Assembly (NCBI RefSeq): GCF_002835805.1
Contig: NZ_PISE01000031.1
Location: 62,001-126,000 of the forward strand
DNA length: 64,000 bases
Direction of reading: 5' to 3'
DNA from: Niallia nealsonii
GTDB lineage: Bacteria; Bacillota; Bacilli; Bacillales; Cytobacillaceae
The translations under genes were made by a program, and so were the position numbers. The notes beneath the pieces are model-generated. The model had not been told where the DNA came from and searched no databases. It worked only from the letters and a program-made list of their open reading frames with translations. Positions 54,715 to 62,873 of the stretch are shown in pieces; the first letter of the stretch is position 1, and each line of letters starts with the position of its first letter.

Positions 54715-55542
54715 ATGGAAATAAATGATTTAAAGATATTCCTGAAAATAGCAGAATTAAAATCTATCTCAAAGGCCGCAGAAGCATTAGGATATGTGCA
54801 GCCAAATATTACAGGTCGACTGAAAATACTAGAGGAGGAATTAAATACGCCTCTTTTTAGACGCACCAACAAAGGAGTAATTTTGCTTCCAGCTGGGGAA
54901 TTATTAGTAGAGTATGCAACTAAAATAATGATAACGATAGAAGAAGCCAAATTAAAGATAAAAGATCAAAGTCCAATACTAAGAGTTGGAGCCACTCAAA
55001 CAATAAGTAACATTTATCTTTCACCATTGCTAATTACAGCTAATTCAAACTTTTCTTTATATATGCGGACTTCTGAAGAAATGCATTCCTTATTAAAAAT
55101 GAATCAAACAGATATTGTTCTCATCAATAAAAAATGGCACGATACGAGTATAGAAAATATATATTCCTTTTATGAAAAAATAGGATGGCTTGGATCAAAA
55201 GACATCCATTTTGATACTTGCAAAATCATACTAATCAATCAAAATAAAACATGTCCATATAGATCAGCAACATTAGAATTCCTTGAAACATATAAAATAA
55301 ATAAACAAATTTTTGAAATAGAGTCATTAGATGTTATCCTCGCAATGGTCGAATCAGGAAAAGGTATGGCTGTTCTCCCCGTAGAATTTTGCACAAATCA
55401 TATCATTGAATATAAACAGTTTGAGTCTTTTTTCAATAAGGTCGAAATAAATATATATGCAGCAAAAAACAATCCATCTGCCCGTATAAAAGCATTTTTA
55501 AAGGTTTTTATAGAACATATGGATAACAGGGTGCTGCAATAA
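54715..55542 (+). CDS. LysR-family regulator
   Basis: A 275-residue LysR-type regulator. Residues 1-65 are the winged helix (LKIFLKIAELKSISKAAEALGYVQPNITGRLKILEEELNTPLFRR) and the rest is a periplasmic-binding-like effector domain. ATG 54715 follows GAGGTGA. It is divergent from a DUF4865 gene with a perfect palindrome between, so it should control that gene and itself. Its ligand is unknown. Confidence 0.92.
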   Translation: MEINDLKIFLKIAELKSISKAAEALGYVQPNITGRLKILEEELNTPLFRRTNKGVILLPAGELLVEYATKIMITIEEAKLKIKDQSPILRVGATQTISNIYLSPLLITANSNFSLYMRTSEEMHSLLKMNQTDIVLINKKWHDTSIENIYSFYEKIGWLGSKDIHFDTCKIILINQNKTCPYRSATLEFLETYKINKQIFEIESLDVILAMVESGKGMAVLPVEFCTNHIIEYKQFESFFNKVEINIYAAKNNPSARIKAFLKVFIEHMDNRVLQ

Positions 55543-55585
55543 TATATAATTTTTATCCTTGATAAAAGAAAGTCTATGAAAACAT

Positions 55586-55633
55586 TCACGAAAAACTCCT
55601 GTCTTTTCCAAAAGAGTCAGGAGTTTTTCGTGA
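55586..55633. terminator. hairpin between converging LysR and MarR genes
   Basis: TCACGAAAAACTCCTG and its exact complement CAGGAGTTTTTCGTGA form a 16-bp stem. Confidence 0.75.
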
Positions 55634-55641
55634 CAAAAGAA

Positions 55642-56067
55642 TTATTTTTTATTAAAAGAAGCTAAATTATATTTTCTTAAAAGCTTTCCGAAAAGTTGCT
55701 GTTCCTCCTCTGGCCATTCTTTTAACACTTCTTTTATTGCTGAAAATCTGAGTTTTTGGTGATCGGCAAATTCTTTCCTGCCTAAATCCGTAATCTGCAG
55801 GGAATACGCTCTTTTGTCCACTAAGTCAGGAATTCTTATTACATAACCTTTTTGCTCTAGTGCAGCGGTTTGTCTGCTTATAGTAGAAATATCTAAACGC
55901 GATTCCTCGGCAAGCGTTTTTACACCGGCAGGTCCTTGTGAAAGAATGCGGTGGAGCAAGAGATAAGCGGAACGATCAAGATGGCCTATTTTCCTGTTTG
56001 CAGAAGTAACACGCCGAATGAGTACCGACAATTCAATATCAATCATTTCTACAGATAGATCATTCAT
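55642..56067 (-). CDS. MarR-family regulator
   Basis: A 141-residue winged-helix regulator (LDRSAYLLLHRILSQGPAGVKTLAEESRLDISTISRQTAALEQKGYVIR). ATG 56067 is chosen for the GTGAGGA upstream; longer in-frame starts lack a site. It is divergent from a CBS-domain gene and an MFS gene. A perfect palindrome overlaps the -10 region of that promoter, so it probably represses the transporter operon. Confidence 0.9.
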   Translation of the reverse strand: MNDLSVEMIDIELSVLIRRVTSANRKIGHLDRSAYLLLHRILSQGPAGVKTLAEESRLDISTISRQTAALEQKGYVIRIPDLVDKRAYSLQITDLGRKEFADHQKLRFSAIKEVLKEWPEEEQQLFGKLLRKYNLASFNKK

Positions 56068-56162
56068 ATCTTTTTCCTCACTTTTTATGTTCATATATTT
56101 ATTTATCTTACCATAAGGCTGTAATGCATCAAAACAAGAGACCTCCCACAATGTTCACTGTA

Positions 56163-56194
56163 TTGACAGAATGAAAAATAGTTGTATAATACAA
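56163..56194 (+). promoter_or_regulatory. promoter with overlapping MarR operator
   Basis: TTGACA (56163-56168) and TATAAT (56185-56190) are spaced by 16 bases. TTGTATAATACAA (56182-56194) is a perfect dyad over the -10 box. A further GTTGTA/TACAAC pair spans 56181-56216. Confidence 0.75.
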
Positions 56195-56248
56195 TCATAT
56201 AGTTTCATCATACAACTTTATTTAAATACACATAAAGGTGGTGATAAT

Positions 56249-56704
56249 ATGCAAGCATACGAAATGATGATTTCAGAAGTTTATAAAGTAAAAGAAGATG
56301 ATACAGTTCGAACTGTTATTGAAAAGTTTATTGAACATCAAATCAGCGGACTGCCTGTCGTTAATGACAAAAATGAAATAATAGGTTTTATCAGTGATGG
56401 AGATATACTGCGTTACATCGGCAAACATGAAGATTGGATTGTTGACTCTTTCTACTATGCGTTTTCCATAAAAGGCGATAATGAAGGATTTGAGAAAAGA
56501 CAGGAGCGATTGTTAAACTTAAATGTTTTAGCCATTGCGCAAAAAAAGGTGATTTCTGTTTCTGCTCAGGAAGAAGTGGAAAATATCGCAGCCCTATTAG
56601 GGAAAAAACGCATTAAAAAGCTACCAGTTGAACAAAATGGGGTGCTAGTCGGTGTCATTAGCCGGGGAGATGTCATTAGATATACCTTTAAAGAACTGCT
56701 TTAA
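56249..56704 (+). CDS. two-CBS-domain protein
   Basis: A 151-residue protein with two CBS domains: VRTVIEKFIEHQISGLPVVNDKNEIIGFISDGDILRYI (about 20-57) and VISVSAQEEVENIAALLGKKRIKKLPVEQNGVLVGVISRGDVIRYTF (about 102-148). CBS pairs bind adenine nucleotides and regulate other proteins. ATG 56249 follows AAGGTGGTG. It lies 33 bases before an MFS gene and is probably co-transcribed with it. Confidence 0.92.
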   Translation: MQAYEMMISEVYKVKEDDTVRTVIEKFIEHQISGLPVVNDKNEIIGFISDGDILRYIGKHEDWIVDSFYYAFSIKGDNEGFEKRQERLLNLNVLAIAQKKVISVSAQEEVENIAALLGKKRIKKLPVEQNGVLVGVISRGDVIRYTFKELL

Positions 56705-56737
56705 CATTATAAAAATATAACCAAAGGAGAATGATAT

Positions 56738-57985
56738 ATGTCATCATCTACACAAACGACAGATTCTATATCCTCGCAAAATAATCTTTTAACGAAAGAA
56801 AAAAGCAGCTTTTTCAGTCAGCCAAAAGCAGTATGGGCTGTTTTTTTTGCCTGTATTATTGCCTTTATGGGACTCGGTCTTGTTGATCCCATTTTAGTAG
56901 CTATTTCTAAGCAGCTTAATGCCACCCCAAGCCAAGTAACCCTTCTTTTCACTAGTTACAATGGAGTAATGGCAGTGGCAATGCTGATTACTGGCATGAT
57001 TTCTTCAAGACTGGGCATCAAATGGACACTTTTGACTGGTATTGTGATTATCGCTATTTTCGCAGGTCTTGGTGGACTTTCGAATAATATTTGGGCCCTT
57101 GTTGGATTTCGTGGAGGCTGGGGGCTAGGCAATGCATTGTTTGTCGCAACAGCCTTGGCAGCTATTGTTTCTCTTTCTACAAGCGGTACCGCAAAAGCAA
57201 TTATTCTCTATGAAGCAGCCATTGGTCTTGGCATTTCAGTAGGTCCATTGCTTGGAGGCTGGCTTGGAGGAATGTCATGGAGAGGACCATTTTTTGGTGT
57301 GTCTTGTTTAATGGTCATTGCATTTATTGGACTAATTACCTTAATGCCAAACACAAAAAACAAACAAAAAGGCGTACAAGTGAAAATTTCCATTAAGGAT
57401 CCATTTCTGGCTTTAAAGCACCGTTCCTTATTAATTTTTGGGGTAGGAGCAGCTCTATACAATTTTGGATTTTTTACACTGCTCGCTTATGCTCCGTTTG
57501 TGATGGGGCTTGATGAACATGGAATCGGTTTTGTATTCCTTGGATGGGGAGTATTGCTTGCCGTCACCTCTGTTTTCACTGCACCAATTCTGCAAAGATG
57601 GATGGGAACCATTAAAGCAATGTGCCTTATGTTAACTTTATTTGCGCTTGTATTACTTGCAATGGGAATTTGGACTTCCACACAATGGGTCGTCATTGCT
57701 GCCGTTATTATTGCTGGAGCTTTATTGGGGAATAATAATACACTCATTACGACAGCTGTCATGAATTCTGCACCAGTCGAAAGAGCAACAGCTTCTGCTG
57801 CCTACAGCTTCCTTCGTTTCATCGGCGGTGCATTAGCGCCATATTTTGCAGGGAAACTGGCAGAATGGTTTAATCAAAGTGTTCCATTTTATGTAGGAGC
57901 TGCATTTGTGCTATTATCCGTTATCTTTATTGCATGCAACCACAAGCATGTAAAACATGTGGATGAAGCTTATGCGAGTCATTGA
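56738..57985 (+). CDS. MFS transporter (drug/metabolite efflux type)
   Basis: A 415-residue transporter with 12 hydrophobic segments. GLVDPILVAISKQLNATPSQVTLLFTSYNGVMAVAMLITG and RGGWGLGNALFVATALA are typical of the major facilitator subset that includes YfiS-like and multidrug exporters. AAAGGAG precedes the ATG. It is downstream of a MarR-controlled promoter, which fits drug efflux or export of a toxic metabolite. Confidence 0.9.
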   Translation: MSSSTQTTDSISSQNNLLTKEKSSFFSQPKAVWAVFFACIIAFMGLGLVDPILVAISKQLNATPSQVTLLFTSYNGVMAVAMLITGMISSRLGIKWTLLTGIVIIAIFAGLGGLSNNIWALVGFRGGWGLGNALFVATALAAIVSLSTSGTAKAIILYEAAIGLGISVGPLLGGWLGGMSWRGPFFGVSCLMVIAFIGLITLMPNTKNKQKGVQVKISIKDPFLALKHRSLLIFGVGAALYNFGFFTLLAYAPFVMGLDEHGIGFVFLGWGVLLAVTSVFTAPILQRWMGTIKAMCLMLTLFALVLLAMGIWTSTQWVVIAAVIIAGALLGNNNTLITTAVMNSAPVERATASAAYSFLRFIGGALAPYFAGKLAEWFNQSVPFYVGAAFVLLSVIFIACNHKHVKHVDEAYASH

Positions 57986-58016
57986 TTCATAACGAATAAT
58001 CTGATAAAAATGAAGT

Positions 58017-58063
58017 GCACCCTGATTATTAGACATAGTCTAATAATCAGGGTGCTTTTTTTA
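58017..58063 (+). terminator. terminator of MFS operon
   Basis: GCACCCTGATTATTAGA pairs with TCTAATAATCAGGGTGC around a CATAG loop and ends in seven T. Confidence 0.9.
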
Positions 58064-58323
58064 TTAAAAAGGAGAGAAGACAAAATTTTAAGTTTTATGA
58101 AAATCTTTATGATGATTAGTATGAAAGTCAAAAACTATTACTTTAAAAAGAAGCTCTCAGGTTTCCTCCAAAATGGTCGACAAATAAAAGAGCATTTCAA
58201 AAGAAAAACCATACAACCCCCACCTATTGCAAAAATTGTAATCAACGGCATACTTTTAATTTTACTAGTATTTACTTTCTTGTATAATAGTCTCAATATT
58301 GAATAAAAGGAGAGGTGCCATAT

Positions 58324-58926
58324 ATGGCTAGAAACATTGAAAAAGATAAACAAATGAGGTGGGAACGAAAGCAGCATATCTTGGAATGTGCATTACATGC
58401 CATTGCAAAAAAAGGAGTAGGTTCCGTTGAGATTAAAGATATCGCTCGAGAATCTAAAATCAGTGTAGGAAGTGTTTATACTTACTTTAAATCAAAAGAT
58501 GATGTATTAAAAGAAGTAGTAAGAAAAGGACAGGAGGAATACCGTATTTTCACAAAAAACATTGCTGAAAATTCTGATATGAATTCTTTGGACAAATTAC
58601 GAGAGATATGCACAATTTGGCTAGATTTAAAAAGCAACTGGGCATATACCATTTTGCTTCAAAGCGTACGCAGCAATGAAACCGTGCATGGTGAACTAAG
58701 AGATACAGTAACAAAGCGCTTTACACGTAACCTAGAACCAATTTCGGCTATTATACGTGAAGGGCAGGCTAATGGAACTATAAAAGATGGTGCTCCATTG
58801 GAACTTGCTTTTTATTTTGTAAGTCTCATCCAAGGATTAACACTCCAGCGGGTACCTGGTTATGAAATTCCTGTTAATATTGATGTAGAAGGAATTATTC
58901 AACTTTTCGCACAAAAAACTTACTGA
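58324..58926 (+). CDS. TetR-family regulator
   Basis: A 200-residue regulator. The N-terminal helix-turn-helix reads RKQHILECALHAIAKKGVGSVEIKDIARESKISVGSVYTYFKSKDDVL. The C-terminus is the helical ligand domain. ATG 58324 follows AAGGAGAGG, and a TATAAT lies about 40 bases upstream. It is encoded before a sulfonate-type ABC importer in the same direction and may control it or respond to its substrate. Confidence 0.92.
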   Translation: MARNIEKDKQMRWERKQHILECALHAIAKKGVGSVEIKDIARESKISVGSVYTYFKSKDDVLKEVVRKGQEEYRIFTKNIAENSDMNSLDKLREICTIWLDLKSNWAYTILLQSVRSNETVHGELRDTVTKRFTRNLEPISAIIREGQANGTIKDGAPLELAFYFVSLIQGLTLQRVPGYEIPVNIDVEGIIQLFAQKTY

Positions 58927-58940
58927 TTTTCAAAAAAAGT

Positions 58941-58970
58941 TTGACAATTATAAAAATCGGATGTTAGAAT
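58941..58970 (+). promoter_or_regulatory. promoter candidate of sulfonate-type operon
   Basis: TTGACA (58941-58946) and TAGAAT (58965-58970) with an 18-base spacer, about 205 bases upstream of the ATPase gene. No S-box or T-box is visible in the leader. Confidence 0.55.
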
Positions 58971-59175
58971 AATGAAAACAAAGTGAATCTAAATTCAACC
59001 TGTAAGAATTACATAAATTTTAAGAGAAATTGACCAGACTGCTGGAGATTTGATGATTGATTAATGCAAAGTATGTATTTATGTACTTTATTCAATTCGT
59101 TAAGTCTCTTATTTTTTTGTCTAATTCCAACTAAACAGGTAGAGTAAATAAGTTTAATAAGAAAGGTGAAAATTG

Positions 59176-59952
59176 ATGTCTACAGAAACTCTGATCATTG
59201 AACAGTTAAATAAAACATTTTCGACACCGAAAGGTAATATAATCGCCTTACATGATGTTCAGTTAAAGGTTAAAAAAGGGGAGTTTTATACAATCATCGG
59301 CCCAAGCGGATGTGGAAAAAGCACATTAATAAAAATCATTGCTGGACTCGATACTGAATACGAAGGTCATGTTCTTTTAAACGATAAGCCAATTGATGGA
59401 CCAAGTATTGAAAAAGGAATTATTTTTCAAGAACCTAGGTTATTTCCTTGGCTGACGGTTGAGAACAATATTGCTGGTGACTTATCTCTAAAACAGCCGG
59501 ATATACGTAAAAAAGTGGATGAATTAATTGAACTCGTTCGTCTGCAAGGGTTTGAGAAGGCTTATCCCCGGGAGCTTTCCGGCGGCATGGCACAGCGTGT
59601 TTCTATAGCACGAGCACTTCTTAGAAATCCAGATGTGTTGCTGCTTGATGAACCATTCGGCGCATTAGATGCATTTACAAGGTCTCATATGCAAGAAGTG
59701 TTGCTTGATATTTGGCAAAAAAACAAGACAACCATGTTATTTGTAACACATGACATCGATGAGGCTGTTTTCCTTGGTCAGAAGGTCGTGATCATGCAGC
59801 CGAGACCAGGTCATATACAGTCTGTATTGCCAATTGAACTCTCTTTTCCTAGAAAAAGAACTTCAATTGGATTCCAAGAGGTACGCAGAACAGTCTTAAA
59901 TGAGTTTGAAAAAGTAGAAGAAACAGTTTTTAATTCAGGAGCTGGAATTTAA
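59176..59952 (+). CDS. ABC transporter ATP-binding protein (SsuB/TauB type)
   Basis: A 258-residue ATPase with Walker A GPSGCGKS, the Q-loop FQEPRLFPWLTVENN that marks the nitrate/sulfonate/taurine family, signature LSGGMAQRVSIARALL and Walker B LLLDEPFGALD. ATG 59176 follows AAAGGTGA. It energises import with the binder and two permeases downstream. Confidence 0.94.
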   Translation: MSTETLIIEQLNKTFSTPKGNIIALHDVQLKVKKGEFYTIIGPSGCGKSTLIKIIAGLDTEYEGHVLLNDKPIDGPSIEKGIIFQEPRLFPWLTVENNIAGDLSLKQPDIRKKVDELIELVRLQGFEKAYPRELSGGMAQRVSIARALLRNPDVLLLDEPFGALDAFTRSHMQEVLLDIWQKNKTTMLFVTHDIDEAVFLGQKVVIMQPRPGHIQSVLPIELSFPRKRTSIGFQEVRRTVLNEFEKVEETVFNSGAGI

Positions 59953-60034
59953 TAGCTAAACGAATGCTAATTAAGTATTGGAGAATAAAAGAGATTAAAC
60001 TAGATATTTTATATAAACAAATGGGGGAATTTTT

Positions 60035-61027
60035 ATGAAAAATTTTTGGTATTCAATTTTCACTATTTTAATAGCGGGAATATTATTAACGGGATGTGCT
60101 AGCTCTGAAACAAACGGTGAGTCAAATGATAATAAAGACGAAGTTGTTGTTACAATTGGAATTCAAGGCAGTGGAGGTGTATTTGGCAAGGCACGTGAAG
60201 AAAAGTGGTTTGAAGAAGAATTTGCTAAAAAAGGCGCAAAGGTTGAATGGAAAGAGTTTCAAAGCGGTCCGCCAATGACAGAAGCAATGGCCTCTAATAA
60301 ATTGGATTTTGCATTGCTTGGCAACATGCCTATTATTGCAGCACAAGCAGCAAACATTCCATTTACTGTCATTTCTCAAACAATTGATGGAAAGAACAAT
60401 GTAGGTATTATTCTTCCTAAGGATAGCAAGATTACTAGTATTAAAGAGTTGAAAGGAAAAAAAATCGCTGTTGTAAAAGGAAGCAATGCTTTCAACTTTC
60501 TGTATCGTGGGCTTGATGAAGCTGGAATTGATGTAGCTGATACAGAAATTATTCAATTGCAGCCAGATGAAGCTCAAGCAGCATTTGAGTCTGGCGGTGT
60601 AGATGCCTGGGCAACCTGGGATCCATATATTTCACTTAATGTACTTACAGATAAAGCAAAGGTGCTAGTAGACGGAGAACAGCTTGGCATTCTATCTCCA
60701 TCCTTCCAAATTGTAAGAACAGAATTCGCCAAAAAACATCCAGATCTCGTTACATTGTATTTAGAAGTATTCAACAAAGCTCTAGACTGGGAACAGCAAA
60801 ATAAAGACGAAGCAATTGAACGTTATGCGAAAGAACGCAACACACCAACTAATGTCATTGAAGGAACATTAGATCGAGGATTAATCATCAATATACCGGT
60901 CAGCGATGAAATTATGGAAGAACAGCAAAAAACAGCAGACTTTCAATATTCGCTTAAAACCATTCGCCAAAAAATTGATGTGAAAGAGGTATTTGACAAT
61001 CAATATATTGAAGAAGCTTTAAAATAA
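60035..61027 (+). CDS. aliphatic-sulfonate-type substrate-binding lipoprotein
   Basis: A 330-residue binding protein of the SsuA/TauA type with lipoprotein signal (ILLTGC, Cys about 21). GIQGSGGVFGKAREEKWFEEEFAKKGAKVEW, ALLGNMPIIAAQAANIPF and KGKKIAVVKGSNAFNFLYRGLDEAG are typical. It captures a sulfonate or a related organosulfur or aromatic compound outside the membrane. GGGGGAA precedes the ATG. A strong hairpin follows the stop codon. Confidence 0.93.
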   Translation: MKNFWYSIFTILIAGILLTGCASSETNGESNDNKDEVVVTIGIQGSGGVFGKAREEKWFEEEFAKKGAKVEWKEFQSGPPMTEAMASNKLDFALLGNMPIIAAQAANIPFTVISQTIDGKNNVGIILPKDSKITSIKELKGKKIAVVKGSNAFNFLYRGLDEAGIDVADTEIIQLQPDEAQAAFESGGVDAWATWDPYISLNVLTDKAKVLVDGEQLGILSPSFQIVRTEFAKKHPDLVTLYLEVFNKALDWEQQNKDEAIERYAKERNTPTNVIEGTLDRGLIINIPVSDEIMEEQQKTADFQYSLKTIRQKIDVKEVFDNQYIEEALK

Positions 61028-61061
61028 TTTCATATAAACAGTTGAATATGATGTTCTTGGG

Positions 61062-61103
61062 ATCTATATACCTTACAGAAGCACTTTAGGAAGGTATATA
61101 GAT
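61062..61103 (+). other. mRNA hairpin after binder gene
   Basis: ATCTATATACCTT and AAGGTATATAGAT form a perfect 13-bp stem. No T run follows, so it is probably a 3' stabiliser of the binder transcript rather than a full terminator. Confidence 0.7.
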
Positions 61104-61163
61104 TCCTGCGAGTTTATTTACTATATTATAAAAAAACAATGAAGAATAAAAAGGAGGGGTATA

Positions 61164-62018
61164 ATGCGCGAAACAGAAGTAGTTGGCAAAAAGTTTATCG
61201 GTCAAGCTGATCAAAGGAAAAAACAGCGAACAAAAGGAAATGTACAATCTATTAAACTTAACAATGCTTTATTGGGTTTGACACTTCCTATTGTGCTTCT
61301 TGTATCGTGGGAAATAGCTGGAGTAATGGGGTTGTTGAATCCTCTATTGCTACCGACTCCAAGCGATATTTTACAAGAATTTGCCGCACTGACTTATTCA
61401 GGTGAATTAGCAAGACATTTAGGAATATCTGCTTGGCGAGCCTTTTTAGGATTTTTATTAGGAGGAAGTCTAGGACTTGCTGCAGGAATTTGGGTTGGGG
61501 TTTCATATAAAACAGAGCGTTTGCTCGACCCTTCTTTACAAATGCTAAGAACTCTTCCTCATTTGGCTATTGCACCATTATTTATTTTATGGTTCGGTTT
61601 TGGCGAGTCTTCTAAAATATTACTAATTGCAAAAGGTTCGTTTTTCCCATTATACGTGAATACTTTTTTAGGAATTCGTTCTGTTGATAGTAAATTATTT
61701 GATGTTGCCCGCGTACTAGAATTTAGCCGTTGGAAAATTATTACGAAGCTTATTGTGCCATCTGCATTGCCAAATATTTTCCTTGGCATCAGGCTGTCAA
61801 TTGGCGTTGCATGGTTAGGTCTTGTGGTAGCTGAAATGATGGGGTCTACTTCTGGAATTGGTTACCTGATTAATGACGCCCGCGCGTTTTCAATAATAAC
61901 AGTCGTATTTGTAGGAATTATCGTGTTTGCTCTTCTCGGCAAGCTTTCTGATTCAGCTGTGTTATTTTTAGAAAGAAAATGCTTAAAATGGCAGGACACT
62001 TTTAAAGGAGGCCAATAA
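61164..62018 (+). CDS. sulfonate-type ABC permease 1
   Basis: A 284-residue permease with about six membrane segments and a basic N-terminal extension. LNPLLLPTPSDILQEFAAL and the EAA-type loop DVARVLEFSRWKIITKLIVPSALP are typical of the SsuC family. It is followed after two bases by a second, similar permease. A pair of different permeases suggests a heterodimer. AAGGAGG precedes the ATG. Confidence 0.93.
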   Translation: MRETEVVGKKFIGQADQRKKQRTKGNVQSIKLNNALLGLTLPIVLLVSWEIAGVMGLLNPLLLPTPSDILQEFAALTYSGELARHLGISAWRAFLGFLLGGSLGLAAGIWVGVSYKTERLLDPSLQMLRTLPHLAIAPLFILWFGFGESSKILLIAKGSFFPLYVNTFLGIRSVDSKLFDVARVLEFSRWKIITKLIVPSALPNIFLGIRLSIGVAWLGLVVAEMMGSTSGIGYLINDARAFSIITVVFVGIIVFALLGKLSDSAVLFLERKCLKWQDTFKGGQ

Positions 62019-62020
62019 GA

Positions 62021-62842
62021 ATGAAGACTCCTTCTTTACGTCAGCCTGGAGACAGAACTGCTAGTTCTAAAGACTGGCTTGATTACATTCCAAAGTATTT
62101 ACATGCATGGATTCTTCCATTTGTTCTGGTAGTAGCTTGGCAGATTGTCGCAGGACTTGGATTAGTGTCCCCAAAGATACTGCCTGCCCCCTCTGTCATT
62201 GTGATGCAATTTGTAATGATTGTTGCCAACGGGGAATTGTGGACCCATTTAGAAATTAGTCTTTTTCGTGTAGGAGTCGGTTTTCTTCTCGGGGGGCTAA
62301 CTGGATTAATGGTGGGCTTACTAACAGGACTTAGTAAATTAGTGGAGAAAACGCTGGATCCTTCGCTCCAGATGTTGCGGACAGTGCCATTACTTTCACT
62401 GATCCCATTGTTTATTCTCTGGTTTGGGGTGGGGGAATTTTCCAAAGTATTAATGATCGCATTAGGTGCTTTTTTCCCCATGTATGTTAATACCTTTCTT
62501 GGCGTACGCAGTGTGGATGGGAAGTTGTATGAGGTATCACGCATTTTACAATTTTCAGGGTGGAAAAGAGCCACTAGACTGATTATTCCAGCAGCGCTGC
62601 CCAATATTTTACTCGGTGTTAGACTTGCTCTTGGTGTTGCATGGTTAGTACTGGTTGTTAGCGAGATGATGGGAACAAGTGCAGGTATTGGATATATGAT
62701 TCAAGATGCAAGAGCTTATTCTGAAACAGATATTGTATTTATTGGTCTCATTCTATTTGCTGTTATGGGCAAACTTTCTGATTCCATTGTTCGAATTTTA
62801 GAGTCAAAGTGGCTTCGATGGAGAGATACATTCAAAGGTTAA
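62021..62842 (+). CDS. sulfonate-type ABC permease 2
   Basis: A 273-residue permease starting two bases after permease 1, with SPKILPAPSVIVMQFVMI and the EAA-type loop VSRILQFSGWKRATRLIIPAALPN. It is clearly a paralogue of permease 1. Together with the ATPase and binder it forms one importer. AAAGGAGG overlaps the end of the previous gene. Confidence 0.93.
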   Translation: MKTPSLRQPGDRTASSKDWLDYIPKYLHAWILPFVLVVAWQIVAGLGLVSPKILPAPSVIVMQFVMIVANGELWTHLEISLFRVGVGFLLGGLTGLMVGLLTGLSKLVEKTLDPSLQMLRTVPLLSLIPLFILWFGVGEFSKVLMIALGAFFPMYVNTFLGVRSVDGKLYEVSRILQFSGWKRATRLIIPAALPNILLGVRLALGVAWLVLVVSEMMGTSAGIGYMIQDARAYSETDIVFIGLILFAVMGKLSDSIVRILESKWLRWRDTFKG

Positions 62843-62873
62843 GTTTTAATCATATAGTAAGGGAGATTGTTTG

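Noticed and set aside
58097-58306. Possible small membrane ORF (about 69 codons, ending IVINGILLILLVFTFLYNSL) between the MFS terminator and the TetR gene
   Set aside because: The nearest AGGAG is more than 20 bases before the ATG, the composition is lysine-rich and irregular, and its 3' end overlaps the probable TetR promoter.
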